From Rhodospirillaceae bacterium (lineage in GTDB: Bacteria > Pseudomonadota > Alphaproteobacteria > GCA-2731375): DNA of 64,000 nucleotides. Below, piece after piece: positions 9,517-18,506 of the stretch. Both the position numbers and the translations under genes were made by a program. Each line of letters begins with the position of its first letter. The stretch's first letter is position 1. The DNA lies in the NCBI GenBank assembly GCA_018660265.1, contig JABJKS010000085.1:1-64000 (forward strand), in the 5' to 3' direction. The notes beneath the pieces were generated by a model. The model ran no database searches. It saw nothing but the letters and a program-made list of their open reading frames with translations, and was not told the origin of the DNA.

Positions 9517-10503
9517 TTACTTCAGAACCAAGCGGTCCAGTTTCTTGCGAACTCTGCCAAAATTGGCGACCTCTTCCATGATAGCATCATCGGCTTCGCC
9601 CCCTTCATGGTCCAGCCTGGAGGCCAGGCGCAGGGCCAGGGCACTTTTCTCCAACAATCTCAGATCTCTCTTAGACGGCGCAAGACCGAACATGCCATCC
9701 AACAGATTGGAGAGTGTCTCGAACAAACTTCGCACTATTTCTTCGTCTTCCGCGATCAAGGTTTTTCGGTAGATAGCGAGAGAATTCCGTAAAGTTATCA
9801 ACTCTTGTTGGTAGAGTTTCGGTTGTTTCTTATCCGTGAATGTTTCCTTTAAGCAATTGGCCAGATACCAAATGCGACGTGATGAATTACGTAATTTCAT
9901 CCGACGTAATTTCACAAGTGTTTCGTCGACGGACTGCGTGTTTGGGGCTTCTTCGCGTAGGCCAAAGGCCTGGGCCCGAAAAGCATTGGGTACTTTGATC
10001 GAAGTCGGATCTTTCTTAATCAGGGCGGATGACCGTCGATCGGGGCCAAAATAATCCTCCGTCACGACAAAGGGTTTTCGCTCCTGCGCCAGAAGGTCAA
10101 TGCGTTGGGCTAATTGTGCGGTGGAAAAAGGATACAGCAGCACATCGTCGGCACCGGAATCCAGAAACGATTGAACCGATTCCAATTTTGCAAGCCAACT
10201 TGTCAACAAGATTGGCATAAACGGATCCAAGCCAACTTTACGTCCGCGAATATCCTTGACCATGCCTAAGATGCCGCAGTCCAACGTGTCCAAATTCAAG
10301 ACCGCGATATCAACACGTTGCGAGCTTAAGGCGTGACCGACGTCCTCTAAATTATCAAATTCCAGGAACTTCCGGAAACCAAACCCATTTAGAACAGACC
10401 GGGTCTGTTTACGCACATTCCGGGTGCGATCAAATAATAGGATGCTTGTATCGGCATAGTTTGGGCTTTGCATGATTTGATTAATTCTACCAACGTTAAT
10501 CAC
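9517..10503 (-). CDS. pseudo-receiver domain protein, paralogue 2
   Basis: 328 aa if started at the GTG at 10503. An upstream ATG at 10557 would add 18 residues, but the GTG aligns with the start of the neighbouring paralogue and gives the same length. The two share FDRTR, VRKQTRSVLN, AVLNLD, SGADDVLLYPFSTAQ, KPFVVTEDYFGPDRR and a helical C-terminal region. As in the paralogue, the phospho-acceptor position is Asn and the conserved Lys is Tyr. The gene lies upstream of paralogue 1 with a small ORF between them, consistent with tandem duplication followed by divergence. It is divergent from the DUF455 gene. Confidence 0.75.
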   Translation of the reverse strand: MINVGRINQIMQSPNYADTSILLFDRTRNVRKQTRSVLNGFGFRKFLEFDNLEDVGHALSSQRVDIAVLNLDTLDCGILGMVKDIRGRKVGLDPFMPILLTSWLAKLESVQSFLDSGADDVLLYPFSTAQLAQRIDLLAQERKPFVVTEDYFGPDRRSSALIKKDPTSIKVPNAFRAQAFGLREEAPNTQSVDETLVKLRRMKLRNSSRRIWYLANCLKETFTDKKQPKLYQQELITLRNSLAIYRKTLIAEDEEIVRSLFETLSNLLDGMFGLAPSKRDLRLLEKSALALRLASRLDHEGGEADDAIMEEVANFGRVRKKLDRLVLK

Positions 10504-10669
10504 GCCCTCAGTCCCGGCTGGCTTAAACACCATTTTGCGCGGGCTTGAGGAAATCATCGCCCGTAAATATTAATGAATTGCTAAGCGCAATAGCAAAAAT
10601 TCCAAAATTTGATGTAAATGGAGCGATATTGGCGCAGAACTAATGAGATGGGATACGAAGGCAAGACTT

Positions 10670-11524
10670 ATGACGCTTGATGGACGAACGCTTTGCGAAG
10701 AAGCCTGCATAATTTTGCGAACGGCTGACCCGACGGCCAAAATTGCCGTCGGTGCAGCTTTGGCGAAAAGCTGGCGTGACGGCGAGATTTCAGTGCTCCA
10801 TGGCGGGCATTCAGCTCTACCGCCGCCCCCAGCGCCCCCAGCGCCATCGCAGAGACCGCAGAGACCACCGTGGCGACCGGCCCGGCCCGACCGCCCCGAA
10901 CTACGCCGTCCAGGCGATATGCCCAGACGAACAACATCCGGCCTGCGCGGTCGCGTTGCCCTGCTCCACGCCATCGCCCACATAGAATTAAACGCCGTCG
11001 ATTTGGCCTGGGATCTGATCGCCCGCTTTGCAAACGCTGACCTGCCCCGCGCCTTCTACGACGATTGGATTGGGGTCGCGGCGGATGAAGGCCGGCATTT
11101 TAATTTATTGAGCGCCCGGCTCAATGAATTGGGCGCATGCTATGGAGATCTACCGGCCCATGATGGTCTATGGCAGGCGGCCATGGACACTGCCGATGAT
11201 CTGACGGCCCGCCTGGCAATCGTGCCCATGGTCTTGGAGGCGCGCGGCCTGGATGTCACGCCGGCGATGGCGCATAAACTGCGAAACGGGGGCGACAGCC
11301 CATCAGCTGACATTCTGCAATTGATCCTGGAAGACGAAATAAGCCATGTCGCCGCCGGCCAGCGCTGGTTCGAATGGTGCTGTAGCCAACAAAATCTATC
11401 ACCGATAGAATATTGGCATACACTGGTCGGGAAATATTTTAAAGGTGCCCTAAAACCGCCCTTTAACCACGCGGCCCGAAAACAAGCCGGCATGTCAACG
11501 AAATATTATGAACCACATGCTTAG
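10670..11524 (+). CDS. DUF455 family ferritin-like protein
   Basis: 284 aa. The diiron-type four-helix pattern is visible: IAHIELNAVDLAW, then ADEGRHF, VLEARGLD and EDEISHVAAGQRWF, each supplying the Glu or Glu-x-x-His ligands expected of the MiaE/DUF455 group. A proline- and arginine-rich linker occupies residues about 50-85 before the helical core. I chose the ATG at 10670, which has GAAGG about eight bases upstream. An in-frame ATG at 10643 would add nine residues. The family's substrate is not established, and oxidation or hydroxylation chemistry is inferred from the metal ligands only. Confidence 0.85.
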   Translation: MTLDGRTLCEEACIILRTADPTAKIAVGAALAKSWRDGEISVLHGGHSALPPPPAPPAPSQRPQRPPWRPARPDRPELRRPGDMPRRTTSGLRGRVALLHAIAHIELNAVDLAWDLIARFANADLPRAFYDDWIGVAADEGRHFNLLSARLNELGACYGDLPAHDGLWQAAMDTADDLTARLAIVPMVLEARGLDVTPAMAHKLRNGGDSPSADILQLILEDEISHVAAGQRWFEWCCSQQNLSPIEYWHTLVGKYFKGALKPPFNHAARKQAGMSTKYYEPHA

Positions 11525-11540
11525 ATACTTATTCCAGAGT

Positions 11541-11571
11541 GATTGGTATAGATTTGTACAGATTGGTATAG
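11541..11571. repeat. 20-base-phased direct repeat
   Basis: GATTGGTATAG occurs at 11541-11551 and again at 11561-11571, so the copies start exactly 20 bases apart, close to two helical turns. They lie between the DUF455 stop and the M23 peptidase start. This could be a tandem operator, but no matching regulator is identified. Confidence 0.5.
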
Positions 11572-11603
11572 CGGTCAAAATATGTCTCAACATTTTCCAT
11601 TGC

Positions 11604-11628
11604 ATTGCATCGTGGGATCGGATGCAAT
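11604..11628. repeat. inverted repeat upstream of M23 peptidase
   Basis: ATTGCATC at 11604-11611 and GATGCAAT at 11621-11628 form a perfect 8-base inverted repeat with a 9-base spacer. It ends 45 bases before the M23 peptidase ATG, so it may be an operator or a leader hairpin. Confidence 0.45.
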
Positions 11629-11672
11629 AATGACATTGCGACGCGTGTATGCGTTGAAAGAGAGAATACGGC

Positions 11673-13139
11673 ATGAGTGAGGGCAAAGCAGTCGCGGCAA
11701 AGCGACTGTTGGATCGGGTTTTCCCGGAACGGCAAATCCTGCTGCGTAGTCGTGGCGAGGTCAGCTTCGTTACGCTTGGACAAGGCAGCCAAATCGGCCT
11801 TTGCCTGGTGGGCTTTTCCCTGCTTGGCTGGCTGGCATATGCCAGTACGGGGGTCTATTTTCAATCCGATATCATCGCCGGCAAGGACGCTCATATTGCC
11901 AGGATGGTCTCTGCCCATGACCGCCTGAATGCAGATATGCGCGCTGTGGAAAGCCGCTATCAGCAAATCACCGCGAATTTAGAAAGTAACCAAAAAGTCC
12001 TGGGAAATGTTCTGCAACAACGTTCTGACCTGGGACGGGTGCGCGCCGAATTATTGCGCGAATTGAAGCAGGCCCGGAAGCAACGCGATGTCGCAATCAG
12101 CCGCAGCGAAAAATTGAATTCGCGCTTGGCGCAGCTGGAAAACAGCCTGCGTCAAACCTTAAGCGACTCGACCCACCTGCAGACAAATTTAAGCCACGTT
12201 ATGGATCGCCTCGCCACCTCGGAAAACGTTCGCAGTAAGGCGCAACAGGAACGCAGCGCCTTAAGCGCAAACCTGAATGTCATGCGGGAAGATTTATCGG
12301 GATTAAAAGACGCCCGGAAAAATCTACAGGTGGACCTGGAAAGCAGTGAGGAGATGGTTGCCCGCCTGACAGATCAGCGCGACCATGCTTTTTCGACAAA
12401 TCTGAAGTTAAACAAACAGATCGGCAACTTGGAAGGTCGCCTGAAACAGCTGCAAGTGGCCCAAAGCGCCCTGGTCGGAAATATCCAGGACCGCACCAAT
12501 GCCAATATTACCGAGCTGGAAACGGTCATTGAAATTACCGGATTGAACGTAAACAGTTTGTTGGGTCGGGTGGATCACCAAGAAATCGGAACTGGCGGGC
12601 CGCTTATCTCCTCGTCGAATTCAACTGAAGAGAAGGCGCTTTTGCAGCTTAAGACGGGCGACGGTTCGTTGGGTTTGCTGGAAAACCGCTTGGTTCATTG
12701 GACTGCCCTTAACGCGGTGTTGGAGCGGTTGCCCATTGCACCGCCAGTAGACAATTTTTCAATCTCTTCCTCGTTCGGAAAACGCCAGGACCCATTTACC
12801 AAACGGCGGGCGTTTCACAGCGGCATGGACCTGGCAGGCGCGAAACGAACCAGCATCTATGCAACATCACCGGGCGTCGTAACTTTTGCTGGCTGGAAAG
12901 GCCCGTACGGGCGGTTGGTGGAGATCGACCACGGCCTGGGTTTGCGCACCCGATATGGTCATTTGCGGAAAACCCTGGTCAAAAAGGGTCAAAAGATAGA
13001 TTTTCGTCACAAGATCGGTTTGATGGGCAGTAGCGGCCGCAGTACCGGCACCCATGTTCATTACGAAGTCGTGTTTGATGGCAAACCGCTTAACCCAAGG
13101 AAATTCCTGAAAGCGGGGAAATATGTTTTCAAAGGCTGA
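11673..13139 (+). CDS. membrane-anchored M23 (LytM) metallopeptidase with coiled coil
   Basis: 488 aa. There is one transmembrane segment near residues 40-62, then a long periplasmic coiled coil (about 65-280) rich in Leu, Gln, Arg and Glu, then a C-terminal LytM domain from about residue 365. The domain keeps its zinc ligands: FHSGMD, YGHL and HVHYE near residue 461. It should be an active DD-endopeptidase cutting peptidoglycan cross-links. The last 17 bases overlap the bactofilin gene, so translation is probably coupled. M23-bactofilin pairs are known to shape the cell wall, with the bactofilin placing the peptidase. Confidence 0.9.
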   Translation: MSEGKAVAAKRLLDRVFPERQILLRSRGEVSFVTLGQGSQIGLCLVGFSLLGWLAYASTGVYFQSDIIAGKDAHIARMVSAHDRLNADMRAVESRYQQITANLESNQKVLGNVLQQRSDLGRVRAELLRELKQARKQRDVAISRSEKLNSRLAQLENSLRQTLSDSTHLQTNLSHVMDRLATSENVRSKAQQERSALSANLNVMREDLSGLKDARKNLQVDLESSEEMVARLTDQRDHAFSTNLKLNKQIGNLEGRLKQLQVAQSALVGNIQDRTNANITELETVIEITGLNVNSLLGRVDHQEIGTGGPLISSSNSTEEKALLQLKTGDGSLGLLENRLVHWTALNAVLERLPIAPPVDNFSISSSFGKRQDPFTKRRAFHSGMDLAGAKRTSIYATSPGVVTFAGWKGPYGRLVEIDHGLGLRTRYGHLRKTLVKKGQKIDFRHKIGLMGSSGRSTGTHVHYEVVFDGKPLNPRKFLKAGKYVFKG

Positions 13140-13614
13140 TAAATCCAAGGCCGCCAATACGGTGGCGCGTGCCGCACCATCGTTGATTTCCACGGATCTG
13201 GAAATTGCCGGTAATCTGCAAACCCCTGGTGAAGTTCAGTTGGACGGCACCATTGAAGGGGACATTGTCTGCGGCAAGCTGTTGATTGGCGCAAAGGCCA
13301 TAATCACGGGCCATATTGAGGCGGATGAAGTTATCATCCGGGGTCGGGTCACCGGCCGGGTAAAAGGTAAGAACGTACACCTGGCCAGTACGGCCCGTGT
13401 TGTCGGCGATATCTGGCATGATAGCCTGGCCATTGAAGCCGGTGCCTTCCTGGAAGGCCATTGCAAACGCAATGATGCGGCCGCCGCCATTGAAGCGACC
13501 CCGGCCAAGATGCCAAGCACGACAAACCACAGCGCCGATGTGGTTCCGGCCCGGCAGAACCCTGTACAAGACAGCGCCGGTAACACAGTGGCAAAGACAG
13601 CCGCCCGGAACTGA
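13123..13614 (+). CDS. bactofilin (polymer-forming cytoskeletal protein)
   Basis: 163 aa. The bactofilin (DUF583) beta-helical core spans about residues 20-115, with repeated short beta motifs such as GEVQLDGTIEGDIVCGKLLIG and IRGRVTGRVKG. It is flanked by a basic N-terminus (MFSKADKSKA) and a disordered, Ala- and Asn-rich C-terminal tail, as is usual. It overlaps the M23 peptidase gene by 17 bases. It is predicted to polymerise at the inner membrane without nucleotide and to localise the peptidoglycan hydrolase. Confidence 0.92.
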   Translation: MFSKADKSKAANTVARAAPSLISTDLEIAGNLQTPGEVQLDGTIEGDIVCGKLLIGAKAIITGHIEADEVIIRGRVTGRVKGKNVHLASTARVVGDIWHDSLAIEAGAFLEGHCKRNDAAAAIEATPAKMPSTTNHSADVVPARQNPVQDSAGNTVAKTAARN

Positions 13615-13656
13615 TTTAGAACGTATCTCGGCCAATCCGAGCCATTTGATAGTGCA

Positions 13657-14791
13657 CTAACTGTCGTCGTTGTTTTTGACGTTCGGATCAATTCCGCCCA
13701 CGCGCGCGGCCAGGGAAGCTTCCATAAAGCGGTCCAGATCACCATCAAGCACCCGCTGGGCATCGCCCCGCTCCACCCCTGTCCGTAAATCTTTGACCAT
13801 TTGATAGGGGTGCAGGACGTAGGATCGGATCTGGTGGCCCCAGCCGATGTCGGTCTTCTGATCCTCGATCGCCTGCTTCTCAGAGTCCCGGCGCTGCAAT
13901 TCCGCCTCGTACAGGCGGGCCTTCAACATCTTCATGGCAGCAGCGCGGTTCTTATGCTGGGAACGTTCCGCCTGGCATTGCACGACAATGCCGCTTGGTT
14001 CATGGGTGATGCGCACGGCACTGTCAGTTCTGTTGACGTGTTGTCCGCCCGCGCCCGAGGCACGGTAGGTATCGACCCGCAAATCGCCTTCGTTGATCTC
14101 GATCTCAATATCGTCGTCAATTTCCGGATAAATCCACACCGAGGCGAAAGAGGTATGCCGGCGGGAGGCTGAATCGTAGGGAGAAATCCGCACCAGGCGA
14201 TGCACCCCGCTTTCCGTTTTCATCCAGCCATAGGCATCCGCGCCGCGGACATGCAGGGTGGCGGATTTAAGACCCGCCTCCTCGCCCGCGCTGGCTTCCA
14301 CCAATTCGCTTTTGTACTTACGCTGATCGCTCCACCGACTGTACATGCGCAAAAGCATTTCGGCCCAATCCTGGCTTTCCGTACCGCCCGCGCCGGCATG
14401 TATTTCCACATAGCAATTGTTGCCATCGGCCTCACCTGACAGCATGGATTCCAATCGCAGGCGGGAGGCGCGGGCACAAATCTCAGCCAATTGCACTTCT
14501 GCCTCGTCGACGATTTCGGTATCGCCCTCAATTTCGCCCAGCTCTATCAACTCAATCGCATCGGCAAGCTCGCTTTCCATTTCGCGCATGCCATTGATGC
14601 CGTTGTCCAGGTTCGTACGCTCCCGCATCAGGGTCTGCGCCCGGGCCGCATCGTTCCAAAGGCTGGGATCTTCGATCAGTTTATTCAGTTCGTCGAGACG
14701 TTTTAAAGATACATCCCAGTCAAAGATGCCTCCTCAGAAGGGCCAGGTTCTGGCCTATCTCATCTATAAGTGCCTGGGCTTCGGCGCGCAT
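13657..14791 (-). CDS. prfB: peptide chain release factor 2, with programmed +1 frameshift
   Basis: The gene starts at the ATG at 14791 (GGAGAGG upstream), reads 23 codons to CTT at 14723-14725, meets an in-frame TGA at 14720-14722, and continues after a +1 shift from GAC at 14719-14721. The product is then about 377 aa. Before the shift site is AGGAGG (14729-14734), the internal Shine-Dalgarno-like stimulator, spaced as in the classic RF2 site. After the shift the protein reads [15 protein letters not shown]. It carries the GGQ catalytic motif ([18 protein letters not shown]) and the RF2 recognition region around [14 protein letters not shown] single-frame reading beginning at 14628 would lose the first 55 or so residues. 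Confidence 0.96.
14719..14734 (-). promoter_or_regulatory. RF2 autoregulatory +1 frameshift site
   Basis: On the - strand the order is AGGAGG, CAT, CTT, TGA, C. The internal AGGAGG pairs with 16S rRNA while CTT is in the P site, and slow termination at TGA when RF2 is scarce allows slippage. All elements of the known mechanism are visible. Confidence 0.93.
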
Positions 14792-14824
14792 TAAACCTCT
14801 CCGGTACTAGATAATTGAAACAAA

Positions 14825-17296
14825 TTAATAGAGGCCACCCGTGCCGGCCCGCTTGGACGCACTAATTGCCTCTCCAGCCAGGGTGCCGTCAAGCACCGGG
14901 CCGGATCTTTTTGGCACCGTGCCGGGTTTAAAGGCTTCCAAGACCACCCTGCGGTCGTTCGGACCAGCCAATAGACCGGTGCTTGATGCGATCCGCACCA
15001 GCTGAATACCAGGGGGAATTCTGAACGGTATTGCAGGTTGCTTCGCCAAGGCCTCAGCCATGAAATCCCTGAAGACAGGCACCGCCACGGAACTTCCCGT
15101 CTCACGCCGGCCCATACTGCGCGGGTTGTCGAAACCAATATAGACGCCGACTGCCAGGTCGGGGGAAAATCCCATGAACCAGGTATCCCGGCTTTTATTC
15201 GTGGTCCCTGTTTTGCCTGCCAAAGGCTTTCCCACCGCTTTGATCCGCACGCCGGTTCCACGCTGGACCACACCTTGCAACATAGAGACCACCTGATAGG
15301 CCGTGCCCGGCTCAATAATCTGGGCCCGAAGGTCAGGTAGTACGGGAACGGCTTGATCATGCCAGCCGCTGCTGACACAACCCCGGCAATCACGTTCATC
15401 ATGGCGAAACACCGTCTGGCCACGGCGGTCCTGGATCCGGTCAATCAAGGCAGGCACAATCCGTTTACCGCCGTTGACCAGCATGGCATAGGCCGTGGTC
15501 AACCGCAGCAATGTCGTCTCCCCCGCGCCCAGGGACATCGGCAGCAGGGGCGGCATATTCTCCATTATGCCAAAGCGCTCCGCGTAATCGACGACCTTGT
15601 CCATACCGATATAGTTGGCCAGCCGCACCGTCATTAGGTTGCGGGATTTTTCAATTCCCAGACGCAATGTCGATGGCCCATAGAAACGTTTCGTGTAGTT
15701 TGCCGGCTTCCATTTACCCTGACCCTTTCCCGCATCGATGACAAAGGGCGCATCCAGGACCATGGATGAGGGTGTAAAGCCGTTTTCCAATGCGGCGGCA
15801 TAGACAAACGGCTTGAAAGCTGAACCGGGCTGACGGCGCGCCTGGGTGGCGCGATTGAATTGCGATGCGCGATAGGTATAGCCACCTGACATGGCCAGGA
15901 CCCGGCCGGTATGAGGATCCATGGCGACCAGGGCACCGTTGATGGCGGGGATCTGTTGCAGGGTATATCGGCCGGGTACATAGTCTTCATCATCCTTGGG
16001 CACGGCGGCAACGGCCACCACATCGCCAATGGCCAGGACATCGCCGGGGCGGCGCACTTTCGGGCCCAACGTCTCCCCTTTGCGCCAAGGCCGGGCCCAG
16101 GCGAGATGTTTAAGGAGGATCTGCCCCTCAACACCATTGGAAAAGCCAATTTCCGCCTGCGCGCCATCCAGCGCCAACACCACGGCCATGTACCAACCGC
16201 CAATGGCCTTTGGGATGGCCACCTTGGCCAGCGCGGCCATCCATTTGGCTTTGTCATCGGATTTCTCATTGGATTTCTCATTGAACCTGTCGCCACTGAT
16301 CGCGGTTACTGCAATGCTATCCAAGGGTCCGCGCCAGCCGTGCCGACGGTCGTAGGCTTCCAACCCGGCGCGCAGGTTCCGATCCGCAATGGCCTGGAGG
16401 GCCGGGTCAAGAGTGGTCCGCACCGACAGCCCCTCCTCATAAAGGCGTTGTTCCCCATAACGTTGCAGCAATTCCCGGCGGACTTCTTCGGCGAAAAAAC
16501 TCCCTTCCGCCACACCGTTCGAAACCGGTCTGCGCAACAACAAAGGACGTGCCGAGGCCCGTTTTGCATCCAACGGGCTGATCACCCGGTTTACCGCCAT
16601 ACGGCCCAGAACCCAATTCCGCCGGTCCACCGCTGCCTGGTGACGACGAATGGGGTGATAATTGTTCGGCGCCTTTGGCAGAGCGGCCAGTAGGGCCGTT
16701 TCCTCCAAATTCAGATCATCAAGGGGCTTATCGAAATAGTTCAAAGCGGCAGCGGCCACACCATAGGCACCCAGACCGAGATAAATTTCGTTCAGGTACA
16801 GCTCCAGTATCTGATCCTTGGTAAAGGCATGTTCGATACGGAAGGCCAGGATCATCTCCTTTATCTTCCGCACGATGGAGACTTCGTTCGTGAGCAGGAA
16901 GTTCTTGGCTACCTGTTGTGTGATGGTTGAGGCACCAACAGGCCGCCGTTTGCCACCCATATTGCGAACGTTACGCAGCGCGGCAGAGGCGATGCCCGCA
17001 AAATCCACCCCGGGGTGGGTGTAAAAGGTCTTATCTTCCGCCGATAGGAAGGCTTGAATAACCCGCCGGGGCATGGCGGCAATGGGCACAAACAGGCGGC
17101 GTTGACGGGCGAATTCGGCAATCAATGTGCCATCGCCCGCATGCACCCGGCTCATCACGGGCGGGCGATAGTCGGCCAGCTGGGTATAGTCAGGCAAATC
17201 CCGCCCAAACTGCCAAAGGACATATAAGCTGCCGCCCCCCGCAGCGATTATTGCCAGCAGGAGTAGCGAAAACAAAACCGCCAAGACCCGTATCAT
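14825..17296 (-). CDS. mrcA: penicillin-binding protein 1A (glycosyltransferase-transpeptidase)
   Basis: 823 aa bifunctional peptidoglycan synthase. It has an N-terminal membrane anchor (residues 5-29), a GT51 domain with catalytic Glu87 in EDKTFYTHPG and the GASTITQQ and LYLNEIYLG motifs, an OB-like insertion (about 320-440), and a transpeptidase domain with Ser492-x-x-Lys495, SRN (551-553) and KTGTT (695-699). A short NEKSNEKSDDK stretch near residues 339-349 is a local repeat in the insertion domain. It lies upstream of prfB on the same strand, 33 bases away. The arrangement of amidase, PBP1A and RF2 is common in alphaproteobacteria. Confidence 0.95.
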   Translation of the reverse strand: MIRVLAVLFSLLLLAIIAAGGGSLYVLWQFGRDLPDYTQLADYRPPVMSRVHAGDGTLIAEFARQRRLFVPIAAMPRRVIQAFLSAEDKTFYTHPGVDFAGIASAALRNVRNMGGKRRPVGASTITQQVAKNFLLTNEVSIVRKIKEMILAFRIEHAFTKDQILELYLNEIYLGLGAYGVAAAALNYFDKPLDDLNLEETALLAALPKAPNNYHPIRRHQAAVDRRNWVLGRMAVNRVISPLDAKRASARPLLLRRPVSNGVAEGSFFAEEVRRELLQRYGEQRLYEEGLSVRTTLDPALQAIADRNLRAGLEAYDRRHGWRGPLDSIAVTAISGDRFNEKSNEKSDDKAKWMAALAKVAIPKAIGGWYMAVVLALDGAQAEIGFSNGVEGQILLKHLAWARPWRKGETLGPKVRRPGDVLAIGDVVAVAAVPKDDEDYVPGRYTLQQIPAINGALVAMDPHTGRVLAMSGGYTYRASQFNRATQARRQPGSAFKPFVYAAALENGFTPSSMVLDAPFVIDAGKGQGKWKPANYTKRFYGPSTLRLGIEKSRNLMTVRLANYIGMDKVVDYAERFGIMENMPPLLPMSLGAGETTLLRLTTAYAMLVNGGKRIVPALIDRIQDRRGQTVFRHDERDCRGCVSSGWHDQAVPVLPDLRAQIIEPGTAYQVVSMLQGVVQRGTGVRIKAVGKPLAGKTGTTNKSRDTWFMGFSPDLAVGVYIGFDNPRSMGRRETGSSVAVPVFRDFMAEALAKQPAIPFRIPPGIQLVRIASSTGLLAGPNDRRVVLEAFKPGTVPKRSGPVLDGTLAGEAISASKRAGTGGLY

Positions 17297-17399
17297 TTCG
17301 CTTTAGAACCGTCCCCTAACCAAGACCTGAAACACATTATCCAAGCACCTACTATCGCGCTATTATGGCCCTTTTAAGGCATATGTCATGGCCACCAAC

Positions 17400-18428
17400 T
17401 CATTCGCCATTGGCCCGTTCTATACGGCCATCGGGAAATTTTGCAAATCGTTCGTTATCCCTTGGATGCACGGGGCCATGGGCCGGCCATTGCCAGCCGC
17501 CAAAACCCGTTCGTTGATAGTCCGAAAAGGCCTGCTGTAGTTCCGCATGGCTGTTCATGACGAAGGGGCCATGTTGGGCCACGGGCTCTCCAATGGGGCG
17601 GCCTTGAAGCAGCAGGATTTCTGACGCTGCGGGGCCATTTTGCAGCTGCAAATCAGCCCCCGCGGCCCAGGTGATGCCATGGCCGACGGGAAGTTCCTGG
17701 CCGTCGATGATCAACGTCTCGCCAGAAAAAAAGAACAATTGGCGATTAAATCCGGGGACTGCCGCCGGCAGGGTCCAATTGGCATTTGGGGTCATGTTCA
17801 ATGTCCAAATGATCACGCCGTTGTCCTCATTCACGGCCCAGGAATGGGGCGGCGGTGCAGGCGGCTTGGAACCATCCGCCAAAGCCCCGGCATAACTGAC
17901 AATTGTCGTTTCACCACCCAAGCCATCGTCGACTGTAAGGCGGGGGATCTCATTTTGCCAGAACATGGAAAAATGCGCTTCCACCATCTTATCCTTTGCC
18001 GGCAGATTGAGCCAGATTTGAAACAATTCCGTATGGTTGTCGCCGTCTTTCTTACGCAGGGGAAACATTTCTGAATGCACAATGCCCCGCCCGGCGGTCA
18101 TCCACTGCAGGTCCCCTTCGCCAAAGCGGGCGCAGGCACCCATGGAATCCGCATGATCGATAAAGCCATGGCGGGCGACGGTGACGGTTTCAAATCCACG
18201 ATGGGGATGCTGGGGGAAACCGGGCACGCGATCCCCGTGATACATGCTCCAGCCGTCCTTGCCGCTGAAATCCTGGCCAATGGATCGCCCGGCCAGGGAG
18301 GCAGCGGGGGCCATGTCTTCATCCCCCGCCGGGTACCTATCGTTGTGATAAGCGCAAAATAAAAACGGATCCAGCGTCGGCCAATGGGTGCCCAGGCGAA
18401 ACACGTCCAGTAAATCAGTCTTGCTCAT
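17400..18428 (-). CDS. pirin family cupin protein
   Basis: 342 aa from the ATG at 18428; an ATG at 18464 would add 12 residues. The pirin N-terminal domain contains the metal-site motif QHPHRGFETVTV and later WMTAGRGIVHSE, which are the His and Glu ligands seen in pirins and YhhW-type quercetinases. The C-terminal half has the second cupin with a conserved GRPIGEPVAQHGPFVMN segment. The function may be quercetin or related dioxygenase activity or a regulatory role, and the sequence does not settle it. It stands alone between PBP1A and the amidase, all on the - strand. Confidence 0.9.
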   Translation of the reverse strand: MSKTDLLDVFRLGTHWPTLDPFLFCAYHNDRYPAGDEDMAPAASLAGRSIGQDFSGKDGWSMYHGDRVPGFPQHPHRGFETVTVARHGFIDHADSMGACARFGEGDLQWMTAGRGIVHSEMFPLRKKDGDNHTELFQIWLNLPAKDKMVEAHFSMFWQNEIPRLTVDDGLGGETTIVSYAGALADGSKPPAPPPHSWAVNEDNGVIIWTLNMTPNANWTLPAAVPGFNRQLFFFSGETLIIDGQELPVGHGITWAAGADLQLQNGPAASEILLLQGRPIGEPVAQHGPFVMNSHAELQQAFSDYQRTGFGGWQWPAHGPVHPRDNERFAKFPDGRIERANGE

Positions 18429-18506
18429 GCGAACCGTCCCATCATTATGCAGTCTTGCCCCCACATAAGAAGCGGATGCCGCTATAACTATATCTTTTGG
18501 CGAAAC

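Noticed and set aside
13629-13643. CTCGG/CCGAG hairpin between bactofilin and prfB as a terminator
   Set aside because: Only five base pairs and no T-run on either strand; too weak to call.
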